In this document: in pieces, positions 1 to 11,746 of the stretch
How the letters are laid out: each line of letters begins with the position of its first letter
Numbering within the stretch: the stretch's first letter is position 1
Assembly (NCBI GenBank): GCA_028023455.1
Contig: JAQFVV010012512.1
Span: 312,001 to 376,000, forward strand
Reading direction: 5' to 3'
Source: Epiperipatus broadwayi
Taxonomy: Eukaryota > Onychophora > Udeonychophora > Euonychophora > Peripatidae
Length of the DNA stretch: 64,000 nucleotides
The notes under the pieces: generated by a model
Told to the model about the DNA's origin: nothing
What the model saw: the letters and a program-made list of their open reading frames with translations, nothing else
The model's database searches: none
Position numbers and translations under genes: made by a program

Positions 1-1112
1 CCAATATATAAATATAGTCAAATGATTAATTGTTGATTTTATTTTTGATCATTCATAATGATAAATGATTGTTGCTTTTGTGTAATGCTGATGAATTTAT
101 AGTTAGTTGTGTATTGATCTCTCATTGTTCATATTTATTTATATACATTTTGTATATTTTTGACTTGGGTTTGAAGATGATGATTGCCATCATCCCAGAT
201 GCACTCCCAGAGATTGGTATCATTACATTATATACATATAAATACATGAAAGCAGTCAATAGTTAGACAATATCAATACCAATCAATAATCTCAATCTAT
301 TGTCAAGGCAACCTTCTTTAGATACTAAAGATGGAAATCAACCTTGATAGATGGTCTATGTTTATATAGACATTAATGTTTGGAACTTTACCACAAAAAG
401 AAAATTATTATTTCAAAGAAATTTAAATAAATCTCATTAAAAAGATAAATACTAGTAATGATAAATGAAATTTAAAAAAACATATAACATCCCCATACAA
501 AGCAAAAAAAAAATTACTAAAATTTTTTCTCAATCATTGTTTCATCCATTAATAGATCTTTTCAAGTAAAATTTAACAAGTTACATACAATATATATATA
601 TATATATATGATGTACTCTGTAAGAATATATTTCTTAGAATGTAAATTAAGAAATTGTATGGGAAAAATATTTTAATAAAAAATATGTCATTGATATGTT
701 TAAATATTGCATTATTATTATTAATAATAAAAACATATTGTTCACTCTCTTATAATTAAAAGTTTATTTATTTAATTTATAATTTAAAAAAAAAATTTAA
801 TATTTTTATAATTGTACAAAATATTATTTTGTATTGAAGACAATTGTTAAATTTAAAATTTTAATGTTAAAGAACTGATATAATCATGTATTTAAATATT
901 CTAAATTATAAACTGCCAAATCATTTATTGTTCTGTTGGCATGTAGCCAAAAATATTTCTTGTAACAATAAACTGTTTGCATTGATGGTTGATGATCATT
1001 ATTTTAATTGATTAAAAACATTAAATTTTAAACTTCCAAATTAAATTTATAAATAAATAGTTGTATTCCCAAGAATTGTAAATCCAAGACACAAATGAAT
1101 AATCTACTATTA
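1..1112. other. AT-rich DNA, no gene seen
   Basis: There is a short (TA)n run near 591-609 and several poly-A/T runs. The 65-codon open frame at 69-266 has no homology that I recognise and no splice context, so I do not call it. Confidence 0.5.
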
Positions 1113-1243
1113 CATATTTTTATCTGGACTAAATAGCAAGGTTTTATAATCATCAACTGCTACAAAAATGATTGATTTTCTACAACATCGTTCTTCTGTA
1201 TCTATATTTATTTCAAATGGAATACCATAATTGAACTAATGAT
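1113..1243 (-). CDS. Candidate exon, M13 peptidase-like, uncertain reading
   Basis: Two readings compete. (1) The acceptor ttagcag ending at 1,244 is phase-compatible with the donor of the exon at 6,744-6,868. It gives arginine plus SLVQLWYSI and then TGA at 1,213-1,215, roughly where M13 enzymes have TLxNYLIW, so the protein would end without a catalytic domain. (2) Another frame is open for 41 codons (1,113-1,235) and reads NYGIPFEINIDTEERC then SIIFVAVDDYKTLLFSPDKN. This resembles the more N-terminal M13 segment around the conserved D-x-K-N-S stretch and would fit a duplicated gene. The donor at the left end (GTAATA) is weak. Both readings cannot be true, and neither is proven. Confidence 0.3.
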
Positions 1244-1935
1244 CTGCTAAGTTCTTTAAATTTGCAGAAGGAAAATAAACTTGTTACTGGTAATTAAATT
1301 CCAATAACTAAATAATTTATAAATGTATGTTAAATATTTCTTTCTAAAATAAAAAATTATGCTGATATTAATTATTCCTAATTTGTCCATTCTTAAACAT
1401 GATCCAAATCAATACCTGTTTATAAAATCTATATTCAAAGTAATATTTCAAAACATATTACTGTAGTGTTAAAATAAATAATAAAAATATGACAAATGAT
1501 CATTCATTCTTATTTATTGACATTATGTTTTAGTACCGGTTATAAGTATATAATGTATCATTTAATGCTAATTATATATAATTTTAAACTTATGATTGTT
1601 TAGTTGTTAATAAATATTTGTTTTATATATGTAGTGTGGTCAATGCTGCATGTATTGACATCTTATATATTGTGCTATCGAATGTGTTTGTCTGATATTG
1701 TTAGTTCCAGTTATATTTTTTTTTGCTTCATATTATATAACATCTTGGTTGTGTAATAAACACTTTTATCAAAGCATGGACAATGCCATTATATCTTAAT
1801 GCATCTGGTTACAAAAATGAAATATATATATATATATAAGTTACTTAAAAAAAAATGAACGTCTGTGCTCGTATATAATATATATATATATATACTTTTA
1901 AAAATAGTTCATTTTCATGCTGTTACTTAATATAT
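1244..1935. other. AT-rich spacer, no gene seen
   Basis: It contains two short (TA)n runs near 1,823-1,838 and 1,877-1,893. I see nothing coding. Confidence 0.5.
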
Positions 1936-2474
1936 CAGTTAAATAAGGCTATAATTTTAGTACAAGCACCTTGAGTGCTTAATTTATTACAAAAAAGACC
2001 TCTACAAATCTAAATGCAATATTAACCTTTATAAAGATAAGAACAGCCCATTCTTATCTTCAGCCTATTTCTCTAATTATATAGAAAAATCTAAAGCATT
2101 GTCATTTGGGAGCATGAAGCTAATAAATTCTTCACTGATTATGTCCACTATTTCTGTTAAACATTAGCGATCATGAAATCTTTCTATTTACAACTTTAAA
2201 TTGATTTAAAATATTTCAAAATTGAAAGATTTCATGATTGTTAGTGTTGAACAGAAATAGTGGACTTAATCAGTGAAGAATTTATTAGCTCCATGCTCCC
2301 TAATCAAAATGCTTTAGATTTGCCTATATAATTAGACAAATAAGCTGAAGATAAGAGTGGGTTGCTTTTATCTTTATAAAGTTGAATTTGTGCTTAGATT
2401 TGTAGGGGTATCTTTTGTACTAAATTAAGAACTCAAGGTGCATGTACTAAGGTTATAGCCTTATTTAAGTATTA
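1936..2474. repeat. Fold-back element with ~250-bp arms
   Basis: The left arm (about 1,936-2,190) and right arm (about 2,222-2,474) are reverse complements, at roughly 85% identity by eye, around a ~30-bp AT-rich loop. Matching blocks include CTAATAAATTCTTCACTGAT on the left against its complement near 2,270-2,290, and ATAAGGCTATAA near the outer ends. No open frame is shared. The structure fits a non-autonomous fold-back or MITE-like insertion that has aged by point mutation. Confidence 0.8.
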
Positions 2475-2611
2475 CATACTGACATAGCACTTAATAAGAA
2501 TTAATATTTACAAGTTTAATATATTATTATATAATAAATGTATCTTTAATAGTCTACTAATGTATAGGTTTTTGAGTTACTAATTATTAATATCAATGAT
2601 GGCAAGGATTA

Positions 2612-2673
2612 ATATTTTTTATAAGGTTATAATATATATATATATATATATATATAACCTTATAAAAAATATA

Positions 2674-2674
<1 letters not shown>
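2612..2674. repeat. Palindrome centred on (TA)n
   Basis: The arm atattttttataaggttat at 2,612-2,630 is repeated inverted at about 2,653-2,674, with only TA dinucleotides between. It abuts the (TA)n tract (2,678-2,710) in which the terminal-inverted-repeat element is inserted. Confidence 0.75.
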
Positions 2675-2715
<41 letters not shown>

Positions 2716-4171
2716 AACCATAAATTCTGATGTCCAGTTAATGGCCACCGAAGGCCATTGCCCTCTCAACTACCTATCGTGTATGAACATGTTGCTGCAT
2801 CAAAATTGTAACCATTTGATTGTGCGGTCCCAATTACGTAATATAAGTGCACTAGGAATTGTAACTTCGATCACTAATCAATTCCTGCTGTACATTGTCA
2901 GCTATTAAGAGCTGTATCCAAAAGCATATCATGCTATCTATTTTATGCACCAAAGACCACAACTACAGACCAAACTAATGATCTAACATAAACTTTTTAC
3001 AATTTAATTTAATCGCAGCCAGGGTATACCGCGAAGACCTATCATAGTATTATTATAAAACACATTAAACAAATTATAAGTGCAATGTTATTACTTTTAA
3101 ACCTTAATTTGCGATTTTTATGGTATGCGACCCTATGGCCGACCATGTACAAGATGGCATAATTTGTGGAATCACATAAGATTATGAAATTTTAAACCAT
3201 CTATATGATTTTCAATACAAATGCTAGTCCAGGTAAAGCTTTGCAATAAATAAATATAAATACTTGGGTTCTTTTTTTTATAGTTGACTATATTATTGAG
3301 ACTTATTATACTGACAAATGACAATTTAAAAACGTTAAGTAAATATATTTAATCATATCATTATTTGGTAAATCTGTTCACAAGTTTAATAATTAATTTG
3401 TATTTTATACTAGAATCAACTACGCAAAGCCACAATGATGGAAAAGGTAAATGGGATTTTATTGTACCTTACTCATCATAAACTACCAAAGACGAAAAGC
3501 ATCTAAATGTTTTCTCAAAAAATATTTATAAACTCTTATATCATGTTGACGATAATATGTAATTCAATGTATGCTCTTCAATGTATGCTCTATCCAAAGT
3601 TTATGATTTCTGATGTTATGAATGACACATAGCAACGGCACAGTAAGTTTAATTATAAATAAACTTTTATTTACAAATTTATGAACAATAAGTAATTAAT
3701 TTCAATATTCTAAATAAAACATAAATAAACAAATCAATAAGTAAATTATAGCTCAATCGACTTTCTTCAATACATCTCATAGGTACAGTATTTAAAAACC
3801 TAATCCCACCTTATATTTCAATTTTATATACTGAATATTGAGGAATCTATAATAAATTCAGCATCAATTCATGAAATATTGAACGTCATTTCCAGATTCA
3901 ATAAATCCCTACTGTACACCTATAATAATATAATAAATAATATGATGTCTGTATGATTTAGCTATAATGTAATCATTAATTAAAGTGACAATTTAAACTT
4001 ACGTTCCGGTAAATAATAATCAACCAACAGTTAATTATTATGAAGTACTTGAATAGAATGTCCTGTTACCATTTAATAATCTAACCGATAAATTATGCTT
4101 ACAAATGAAGAAGATGATTTAGCAGATTAACTAAAATACTTTGCCCAACTTATATCTGTGAAGCAAAACAT

Positions 4172-4359
4172 ATTCCTGTGGATGCATTCATCTACACGTA
4201 GGAATTAAATAATACTAAACGTTTTGTGTATTTAAACACCATCATAAAGTAATACGTATAATCACACAATTCCGCGGATTAACCACCAGCGCAGGAATGT
4301 GTGTAAAATACAAAAATGGCAATTAAAATAATCTGCGGATTAACCACCAGCACAGATTA
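4172..4359. other. Three consecutive conserved stem-loops in TIR element copy 1
   Basis: Hairpin 1 (4,172-4,206) is ATTCCT...AGGAAT with inner GTG...CAC. Hairpin 2 (4,264-4,303) has ATTCC...GGAAT. Hairpin 3 (4,329-4,359) has TAATCTG...CAGATTA. Hairpins 2 and 3 share the same loop, CGGATTAACCACCAGC. All three recur at 17,153-17,345 in copy 2, with loops 2 and 3 unchanged although the surrounding sequence has diverged. Function is unknown; a protein-binding or RNA element is an inference. Confidence 0.7.
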
Positions 4360-5545
4360 AAGCCCTTTAACATTCTAAAACAACATTATTATTTACTTCA
4401 CATTAAAGTGCTAAATCATCCTCCTCAGTTCTTCTGACTATTCAGAATACACTAACACTTTAGCAAATGTGGGTTCTTGCATAATAAAATGTTACGCTAA
4501 TCAGGACAACTAATGTACTACTTATCTTGCTTAAAATAAACATGTGTAATATAATATAAGTAATATTGGCATAGGAATATAAATCTGGAAAGACTCACAA
4601 AATATCTCACAAAGATTGATATATCTCATGAATTCACTTAATACTTCTCAAGCTTTTTCGCGAGCGCTATTCTCTTGAATAAATATTTTATTCAACCCCT
4701 ATTAATCTAAACTTAATAAATATAACTTATGAACTTCATATGCGAGTTCATATAACGATAAAATTAAATTAATGTATTATTCATTAAATATATAAAATTT
4801 AATGGTGTGTGTGTGATAAAACTAAATGTAAAGCATTTTATAGTTCAATACATGAATTTTAGCAGATGTGTGTATCACAAATTGGATTGTATAGCATTTT
4901 ATAACTCCTAATGTGATCCGTAGAATCCATGTACGATGTGTAGAATAATAAGTATACGAGGTAATAGCTATAACTGTAGTTAAATTCCATACATGCAATT
5001 CTATCCATTTGATTAGTTATTATAAGCAATATTAGATTAACGATTTTGCATGGCTCTCCAAACATGAAACAATTTTAAAACATGATATGCAGAATTTAAA
5101 TGAAAATGTTTTTCATAAAGTTATTAATCTCTACATTTCTCTATCAAAAGTGTTCCAAGTTTATCACATCCATGCAAGTATTTATTTATCCACGCGTTAA
5201 TCCAGGAATACCAATTACAGCAATTAATTTATTCATTTTAAACCGGACGATACAATTATAAAATAGCTTTGATTAATTATTTGAAGAATGTTTATTATCC
5301 AAATGTTAAACAAATTAACTAGCAAATATTACTGGCATTGTAAAGTTAAATATCAATCAATATTATATTTTATCAGAATTAAAAAACGGAAATATTAAAA
5401 TATTTTGATAACTTTAACGTTTTACTTTAACTTAAAATTCTTCTTTTTTTTAAAAAACAAATTTTCATATTCATAAAACTTCTGTAATTAAAATACTTAT
5501 TTAATTTTTTCCAAATTGTAGAATAATAAATATTTCAAAACATAC

Positions 5546-5595
5546 CAAAATCTTGTATTTAATTCTTTCAAACTTAAACTGGGAAGCTCCGACAT
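5546..5595 (-). CDS. Candidate first coding exon carried by TIR element copy 1
   Basis: ATG at 5,595 opens MSELPSLSLKELNTRF and stops at a GTATGT donor (phase 2). Copy 2 has the equivalent exon at 18,483-18,529 with the same ATGTCGGAGCTT start, the same donor and the same phase, despite a 3-bp length difference and several substitutions. An in-frame indel with retained phase argues that it was coding. The LSLKEL pattern resembles the first helix of SAP-type domains, which is only a suggestion. No downstream exons were recognised. It may be a captured host first exon or the start of the element's own lost gene. Confidence 0.4.
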
Positions 5596-6237
5596 TTTAA
5601 AAATGTAATATTGGAAAATTTATTACCGGTGATTCGATCCACTTGGCCAGCCGACTTGAACAGACTTTTAAATTTAGCAATTCATCTTATAATTGATTCC
5701 CACTATGTTATATTTACGTTTATAGCAAGTTTTGTGATAATCCGTTTACTTATAAACTATTTTAAAATAAGCTTAGCAAATTTACACCATTTGCCTTTAC
5801 CATTTTCTTTTCTTTCTTCTCTCCAAAAGCAAACTAACAGATGATCTTCCCTTAAATTCGCGCTCTTTTCTTTTATTACATTGAGACGCATACGTAATTA
5901 CTGTATTTATTTTTAATAATTAATTTTAACTGAATAAATGGTTCTGTAAATTTAATGGAAATAATAATTTAAGATCATTTTAAACAAATAAAACAAAATA
6001 TTATTTTTAATAATATTTTACCAAATTTTTATGTGTTGTCAAATTTTTAAAAAGTTAAACGTTTTGATATGAGTTAGTATATGGGAAGAAGCAAACTTAA
6101 ATTTATTAAAATACTATAAGAGAGTAATCTGTTCAAAGTGCAGCTCAAGCCAATCAAATCACCAAAAGAAGAAAGAGAAATTTTTATACTAGTTACACCA
6201 AATAATATATTTTATACTAAAATATATGGTTACAATA

Positions 6238-6470
6238 TATATATATATCTTGAAGAAATATCAATAATTTATTTAAAAGTAATTCAATACAGTGTTCATA
6301 AGATGTTACAGAAGTTAACAAACATCACATGATCACCATTTCTTATGCTTGCTTATAACTGTTATTAAAGCAGGCAATATTTTCCATACAGTATTGTCAC
6401 TCAGTGGAAGCCAGAGTAATCAATAGATTCCAGAAGGCTTGTGCATAAAATCCTCATCTGGTGCGTATTC
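6238..6470. other. Short spacer, no gene
   Basis: From about 6,340 to 6,590 the base composition is noticeably richer in G+C than the surroundings. That block contains the ribozyme fossil described at 6,471-6,529 and looks like a single inserted repeat read on the minus strand. Confidence 0.5.
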
Positions 6471-6529
6471 ATCCAATATCCACAGATTAGTTTCTGGCTT
6501 GTGGCTTTCGTCAGTGAAGAGCCTTGGAT
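6471..6529 (-). ncRNA. Decayed type I hammerhead ribozyme
   Basis: On the minus strand the parts come in hammerhead order: stem I strand ATCCAA (6,529-6,524), an internal loop, CA pairing with UG next to the core, the invariant CTGACGA (6,514-6,508), a 13-nt stem II region AAGCCACAAGCCA, GAA+A (6,494-6,491), a two-pair stem III, and UC at 6,486-6,485 followed by UG and TTGGAT (6,476-6,471), which pairs with ATCCAA. Stem II and the C15.2 pair are broken, each explainable by G-to-A changes (GGCC to AGCC twice, GUC to AUC). Two-pair stem III is the form known from PLE-associated hammerheads. Self-cleavage today is unlikely. Confidence 0.55.
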
Positions 6530-6743
6530 CTGACAGAACTGCACCTAGACCTTAGTTGCACTGAGTGGCAATAATGTATAGAAAGTTTTTGCCTTTTTAA
6601 ATTACAGAAGTTAGTGGTAAATACATGAATGTGAAAATATGAGTCTCTAATTAAAGTAAATATATGACACTTTTTTTTCATTTTTGAGAAATATTAATAC
6701 ATAATATAGGAAAATTAAAATTAATAGCAAAAAAAAAACATAC

Positions 6744-6868
6744 CTATTTGGTAATCCTGAAATAATATCACCTAGAGTATTAATGTATGAATCACCAAAT
6801 ATGTGTATAATCAATGTTTTATTTTCTAACGACTCAGTAAAATCCCAAAAAATTCTACTCCAATTAAA
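6744..6868 (-). CDS. M13 metallopeptidase-like gene, internal exon D
   Basis: The acceptor ttttgtttttag precedes 6,868 and the donor GTATGT follows 6,744. The exon has 41 codons plus 2 nt (phase 2 exit). It reads FNWSRIFWDF, then NKTLIIHIFGDSYINTLGDI, ISGLPN. This matches the M13 N-terminal domain block in which family members read APAIDW...PVVVYxxxYLxxLxxLI, just before TLxNYLIW. It follows exon C (14,713-14,778) in frame, so the join reads KLIPA-FNW. The zinc-binding HExxH and ExxxD exons must lie beyond the window or be absent. Which M13 subfamily (neprilysin, ECE or an invertebrate paralogue) cannot be decided. Confidence 0.8.
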
Positions 6869-6904
6869 CTAAAAACAAAATTTAAAATATGTGATTTTAT
6901 TTTC

Positions 6905-6975
6905 ATATATATATATATAAAGTTTTCTGGACTTTATATATATATATATATAAAGTTTTCTGGACTTTATATATG
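6905..6975. repeat. Tandem duplication AAAGTTTTCTGGACTTT in (TA)n
   Basis: The 17-bp string AAAGTTTTCTGGACTTT occurs twice, separated by (TA)n. It has AAAGT/ACTTT self-complementary ends. It looks like slippage within a TA tract. From 6,976 to 7,591 I see no gene. Confidence 0.7.
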
Positions 6976-7591
6976 AAATTATTTAAAGCTTAATAAGAAT
7001 CTTGATGTATTTTTTTAAATTACAGCTTAGAAAAGATGTAATAAAACAACCAATCGAAAACTGTATATGCAAACTGAATCATATTATGCAGCCAAAAATG
7101 TGTATTAGTCTAACACCCATAACTGTTTTCATTCTTGATTACATCTCAGTTGTTTTTAATTAAAGATGTACATAAAAAACATCATTAAACATTCAGTAAA
7201 TTTATATATAAAATAACTTGGCACTTGTCTTATAGGTGCCAGATAAATACAAACAGTGTTGTGGCATGAAACGATTCAGTTTTTCCATCCATTTTATAAT
7301 TAGATGCTTGCTTAATTACATTTTAACAGAACTCTAATTAAAAAATTACATACAAAATCTCACTATTTTAAATATAAGTAATAAATAATACATTTTAATA
7401 GATTTTATAAACTTTAAATATTGAATTTGATTAAACATTGGGAACTTCTTTATAATTCTCTGGTTAAAACTGGCATTGGAAACTGATCCTGTAATTTCAT
7501 ATTACAATGTGATTATGGTATTTGTCTCATTATACAGTAGGAAAAATTATCAGTTACTGGAAAATGACTATAAGAAACAATATATATATAT

Positions 7592-7774
7592 ATAACAATA
7601 TTCACTAGAATAAAAACTACAAAATTTTAAAAAATGCCTGTATAAAATTAAAGATTATTAACGTATTGCTACTTAAGATGGCGGAATACGCCGAATAGTA
7701 AAGCATTTTAATCTTTAATTTTATACAGGCATTTTTTAAAATTTTGTAGTTTTTATTCTAGTGAATATTGTTAT
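7592..7774. repeat. Perfect 66-bp inverted repeat with 51-bp loop
   Basis: Bases 7,592-7,657 and 7,709-7,774 are exact reverse complements over 66 bp by direct comparison. The loop contains a further small hairpin, GGCG...CGCC. (TA)n adjoins the left side. There is no coding potential. Perfect identity suggests recent insertion or ongoing arm-to-arm correction. Confidence 0.9.
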
Positions 7775-8696
7775 TATACTTATATTATTTGATATTATAT
7801 ATATATCTGGCATTTGAACATCATGTCGGTAAGGTTTTACTAATGATGTGCGAGAGAGAGAAATTATATATATTTTTTGTATTGGTTTGTTCGGTCTTGT
7901 GACAAAGATAGATGGATAGTTGGGATATAAAATGGTTAATACTATTTCCATTCTTCATGAAGAGAAGGGTATTGTGACAAACACTCCACAAGATGGCCAT
8001 AGTTAAAGCTATCTCCACTTATATATATATATATGTGTGTGTGTGTGTGCGTGTGTGTGTGTGTAGAACATTATGTAAATTATATTAATAAATAAATTAT
8101 GAAATTATATGTGTACAATTGAATGGATAATAGTGGACTTATTATACACAGGAGTAATAAAATATTATCAGAAATGTGGTTTATAATTTTTATATGATTA
8201 TTATTTATTTGTAATTATCACAAATTTTCATAATTTGCATTTTTAAATTGTTTATGTGCAGGAATATATGTATATAGAAAAAGACATGATCAAAATTGTT
8301 GTAAATGTTCTCCATGTCTATTTTGTTTGATGTTTATCATATATTTTTCTCTGTTAATTAAAGCAAACGCAGGTTGCTATTGTATGATCAAATTTTTAAT
8401 TTTCACTAATTGATTGAAGTGATTATCCTGTGCTTTGTATTTTTTTTTTTAAATAAACATAAATGTAAAGTAATTTAATGCCAATATCGGTAGAGAAATC
8501 TAGTGATTTTATTTTAGATTTTTTTTAATCTTTTTTGAATCTTTTGAAATCGATGGAAAAGTGAAAAAGCTTTTCCATTGCATTAAAAATTAGAAAATTG
8601 ATGTAAATGGAACCCCTTGATAAAGTAATTGGGTCTGGGTGGAAAATTAGAGATACACATACAAGACTAAGAAAAATATATGTAAAAAGATGTCAA
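7775..8696. other. No gene seen; (TA)n/(GT)n microsatellite
   Basis: A TA-to-GT compound microsatellite lies at about 8,020-8,063. The 17-mer tagaacattatgtaaat at 8,064-8,080 is repeated exactly at 9,006-9,022, bracketing the tRNA-Gly-derived segment. Confidence 0.5.
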
Positions 8697-8759
8697 GCGT
8701 TGGTGGCCTAGTGGTTAGCATAGCTGCCTTCCAAGCATCTGGCCGCTTCTGGTCAACAC
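8697..8759 (+). mobile_element. tRNA-Gly(UCC)-derived SINE-like sequence
   Basis: The sequence from 8,697 follows the 5' half of metazoan tRNA-Gly(UCC): GCGTTGGTGG acceptor strand, A-box-like TGGCCTAGTGGTTAGC, and anticodon arm GCTGCCTTCCAAGCA with TCC in the loop. The 3' half has lost the B box (GGTTCGAnnCC), although GGTCAACAC still resembles the acceptor end. An open frame of about 100 codons (8,690-8,992) runs through it, but I read it as chance. It is not a functional tRNA gene. Confidence 0.65.
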
Positions 8760-10869
8760 TTAGACATATAAAAAGCTGTTATAATTGTTGCAATCCATTA
8801 GCCGAGAATTTAGAGTTGGCTGATGAAATAATGACACTGGGATACTCAATTTGTATTGTGATGAGAGTGCTACAAACTTATAAAAAGTGTTCATCAGAGA
8901 TTGCTGCTGTTTTATTGTTGGTCTGCTGTGCGAGTTCTGCTATGAAGTGTCTACATGATCCAGTGTTGCTTGAACTGGGAGAAATATTATAGGCAAAAAG
9001 CCACATAGAACATTATGTAAATAGGAAAGGGGCTATAAGCTTCAAATAATAATCCCTTCAGAATGATGGTATTGAACCCTGGGTGGATGCCACCATTATA
9101 ACCATGATTTTTTGTTATAAAGTATGGGAAATATGAAAATATCTAGATTGGTTCTTAAGACGCCAATGGGGTAAACTCCACATCAGTTCACCTGCCAAAC
9201 ATCTTCTATTCTGCTGACATGTAGCCACTAATGCCATCTGATGATAATGAACACCCTAAAGCCGATGTTCTGCTGGGAAGAAGAGAAGTTCTTACTATCT
9301 TGCTTTCATATTTTGTAGTGCACTTAAAAAAGTCTGAAGTCTGGAAATGGTTGATCAGGAAATACCTGAAGACATCAGATGATATAATTTTTTGTTTTAT
9401 TTTTATATTATTATTGTGAGTATGCCTTTATGCCATTAATTTTATTCAGTTATATATTTCTATTTGATATTTTATTTGTAATGCATATATGTGAAAAAGT
9501 TTCTCCTTAAAAATATTTGGAGTTTTATACTTTAAACAAACTTCTCACATTATTTTTTGGAAATATGTTGCTTAAATGCTTTTAACACATATATACATCC
9601 ATTTTTGAAAAAAAAAAAGCTATATTTCTTGAAATGGTGTTTCTTGTTGCTGTTTTTATTGTTAATGCATTTGCATGGGCATCAAAAGGCTTAACCTGTG
9701 TGTGTAGGTAGAAACTCATACCACGTTTTTCAAGGATATGTAGATTAAAATAAGGGGGTGGGGAGATCTGTATTAAAATTAAATCAGTTTACTTATTGTT
9801 TTTTTTTTTTATCTTTTCTTGCAATGCTTATTTTAAGAAAATATGTTTTATTCATGTGAACAAATGGTGTTGGGTTTGCATCAGAGAGAAATAAATATTT
9901 ATTCTTTTAAATTATTCACTTTCAAGTGGTTCTTTTTATTTCTCTCTCTTTCTCTCCAACAAAATTATTTACTATAAGTTGTTTTTAAATCATATCACAA
10001 TCCTCTGTGTGCCTCAGATCTGGAGTTGACTAAGCAGAATCTTAAAGAATGATTCATTATCGAGGTTATCAAAAGTTTGTTGATATGCTGATATATTTCC
10101 ATCATTTTTTTTATTTTGTATGTTATGTTGGTAGTAATATATCCTTTCTGGAGAGAGTTTTTTCTTTGTGAAAGTGGCACGTAAATTCAAGGTTTAAATT
10201 TTGCCTTTGATAGATGAGTCACAGCCAACTTTAAAATATCAATTAGCATGACAATAGTTTGGCAAATTAAAGAGCAGATCTCTCTCATTTAATCTTCAAT
10301 TAAATAACTTTAATTCGTTCGTTTTACAGTTTAATATTGAGTTTATTATGACGCTGTATTTTGATGAGCGACAGTGACCTCATGTTCGATTGTGTGCACA
10401 TTGGATAAATTTACAGGGAAGGGCAATAAGTCCTTTTTAAAAAGCACTGATGAAATTTTATATACATGTATAAATTCTTATGTTTTATTAAAACAAAAAA
10501 GCAAAAGTTTTTTAATATTTTTTTTCTTTTACACTTTCAGGATTTCTATTAATTATCAAGGTTTTACATGATACTGAATCCCAGTTGATATTTTAAAAAT
10601 CTAGTAGTAATGTGGTAATTTATGAATAAGAACATGGTGATTGCTTGCTGACATTATTTTAACCTTTGTTGTTTTTGTGATTAAACCTTTTGTCAAAGAA
10701 AAAAGTTCACTTGTAGTTTTTATTTGATATAGCAATTAGAAGAAGCTAATTGTTATTTTCTATATTAAACCAACACAATTTTTACTTTAAATTGCTGTAA
10801 ACTGAGGGGAAAATGCATTGAAAATATAAATTGGAATCTGGAGCTAGTTCCATTCCAGCTGCTAGCGTT
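8760..10869. other. No gene seen
   Basis: This may include the body of the tRNA-derived repeat (to about 9,400, where base composition is less AT-rich). The rest is plain AT-rich DNA with poly-T runs. Short open frames at 9,231, 9,995 and 10,374 have no recognisable family. Confidence 0.45.

Positions 10870-11746
<877 letters not shown>

Larger units (their letters stand above)
2711..6237 (+). mobile_element. 3.5-kb TIR element, copy 1 (non-autonomous)
   Basis: The element begins ATTGTAACCA at 2,711 and ends TGGTTACAAT at 6,237. These are perfect 10-bp terminal inverted repeats that extend into the flanking TA repeats. A second copy with the same ends lies at 15,545-19,222 in the same orientation, at perhaps 80-85% identity by eye with many small indels. 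No transposase frame survives. It contains three stem-loops (4,172-4,359) and, on the minus strand near its right end, a conserved ATG exon (5,546-5,595). TA flanks and short TIRs suggest a TA-targeting DNA transposon derivative, but I cannot assign a superfamily. It sits downstream of the last confident M13 exon in gene order. Confidence 0.75.

Noticed and set aside
5611-5844. 77-codon plus-strand frame MENLLPVIRSTW...
   Set aside because: It lies antisense to the conserved ATG-exon region of the TIR element and is broken in copy 2.
8697-8759. Functional tRNA-Gly gene
   Set aside because: The T arm and B box are lost, so no cloverleaf forms.
8690-8992. 100-codon frame MSSVGGLVVSIAAFQ...
   Set aside because: It begins inside a tRNA-Gly-derived sequence and has no recognisable family.
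10446-10490. Hammerhead at CTGATGAAATTTTATATAC
   Set aside because: A hairpin follows CTGATGA but there is no GAA after it and no stem I.
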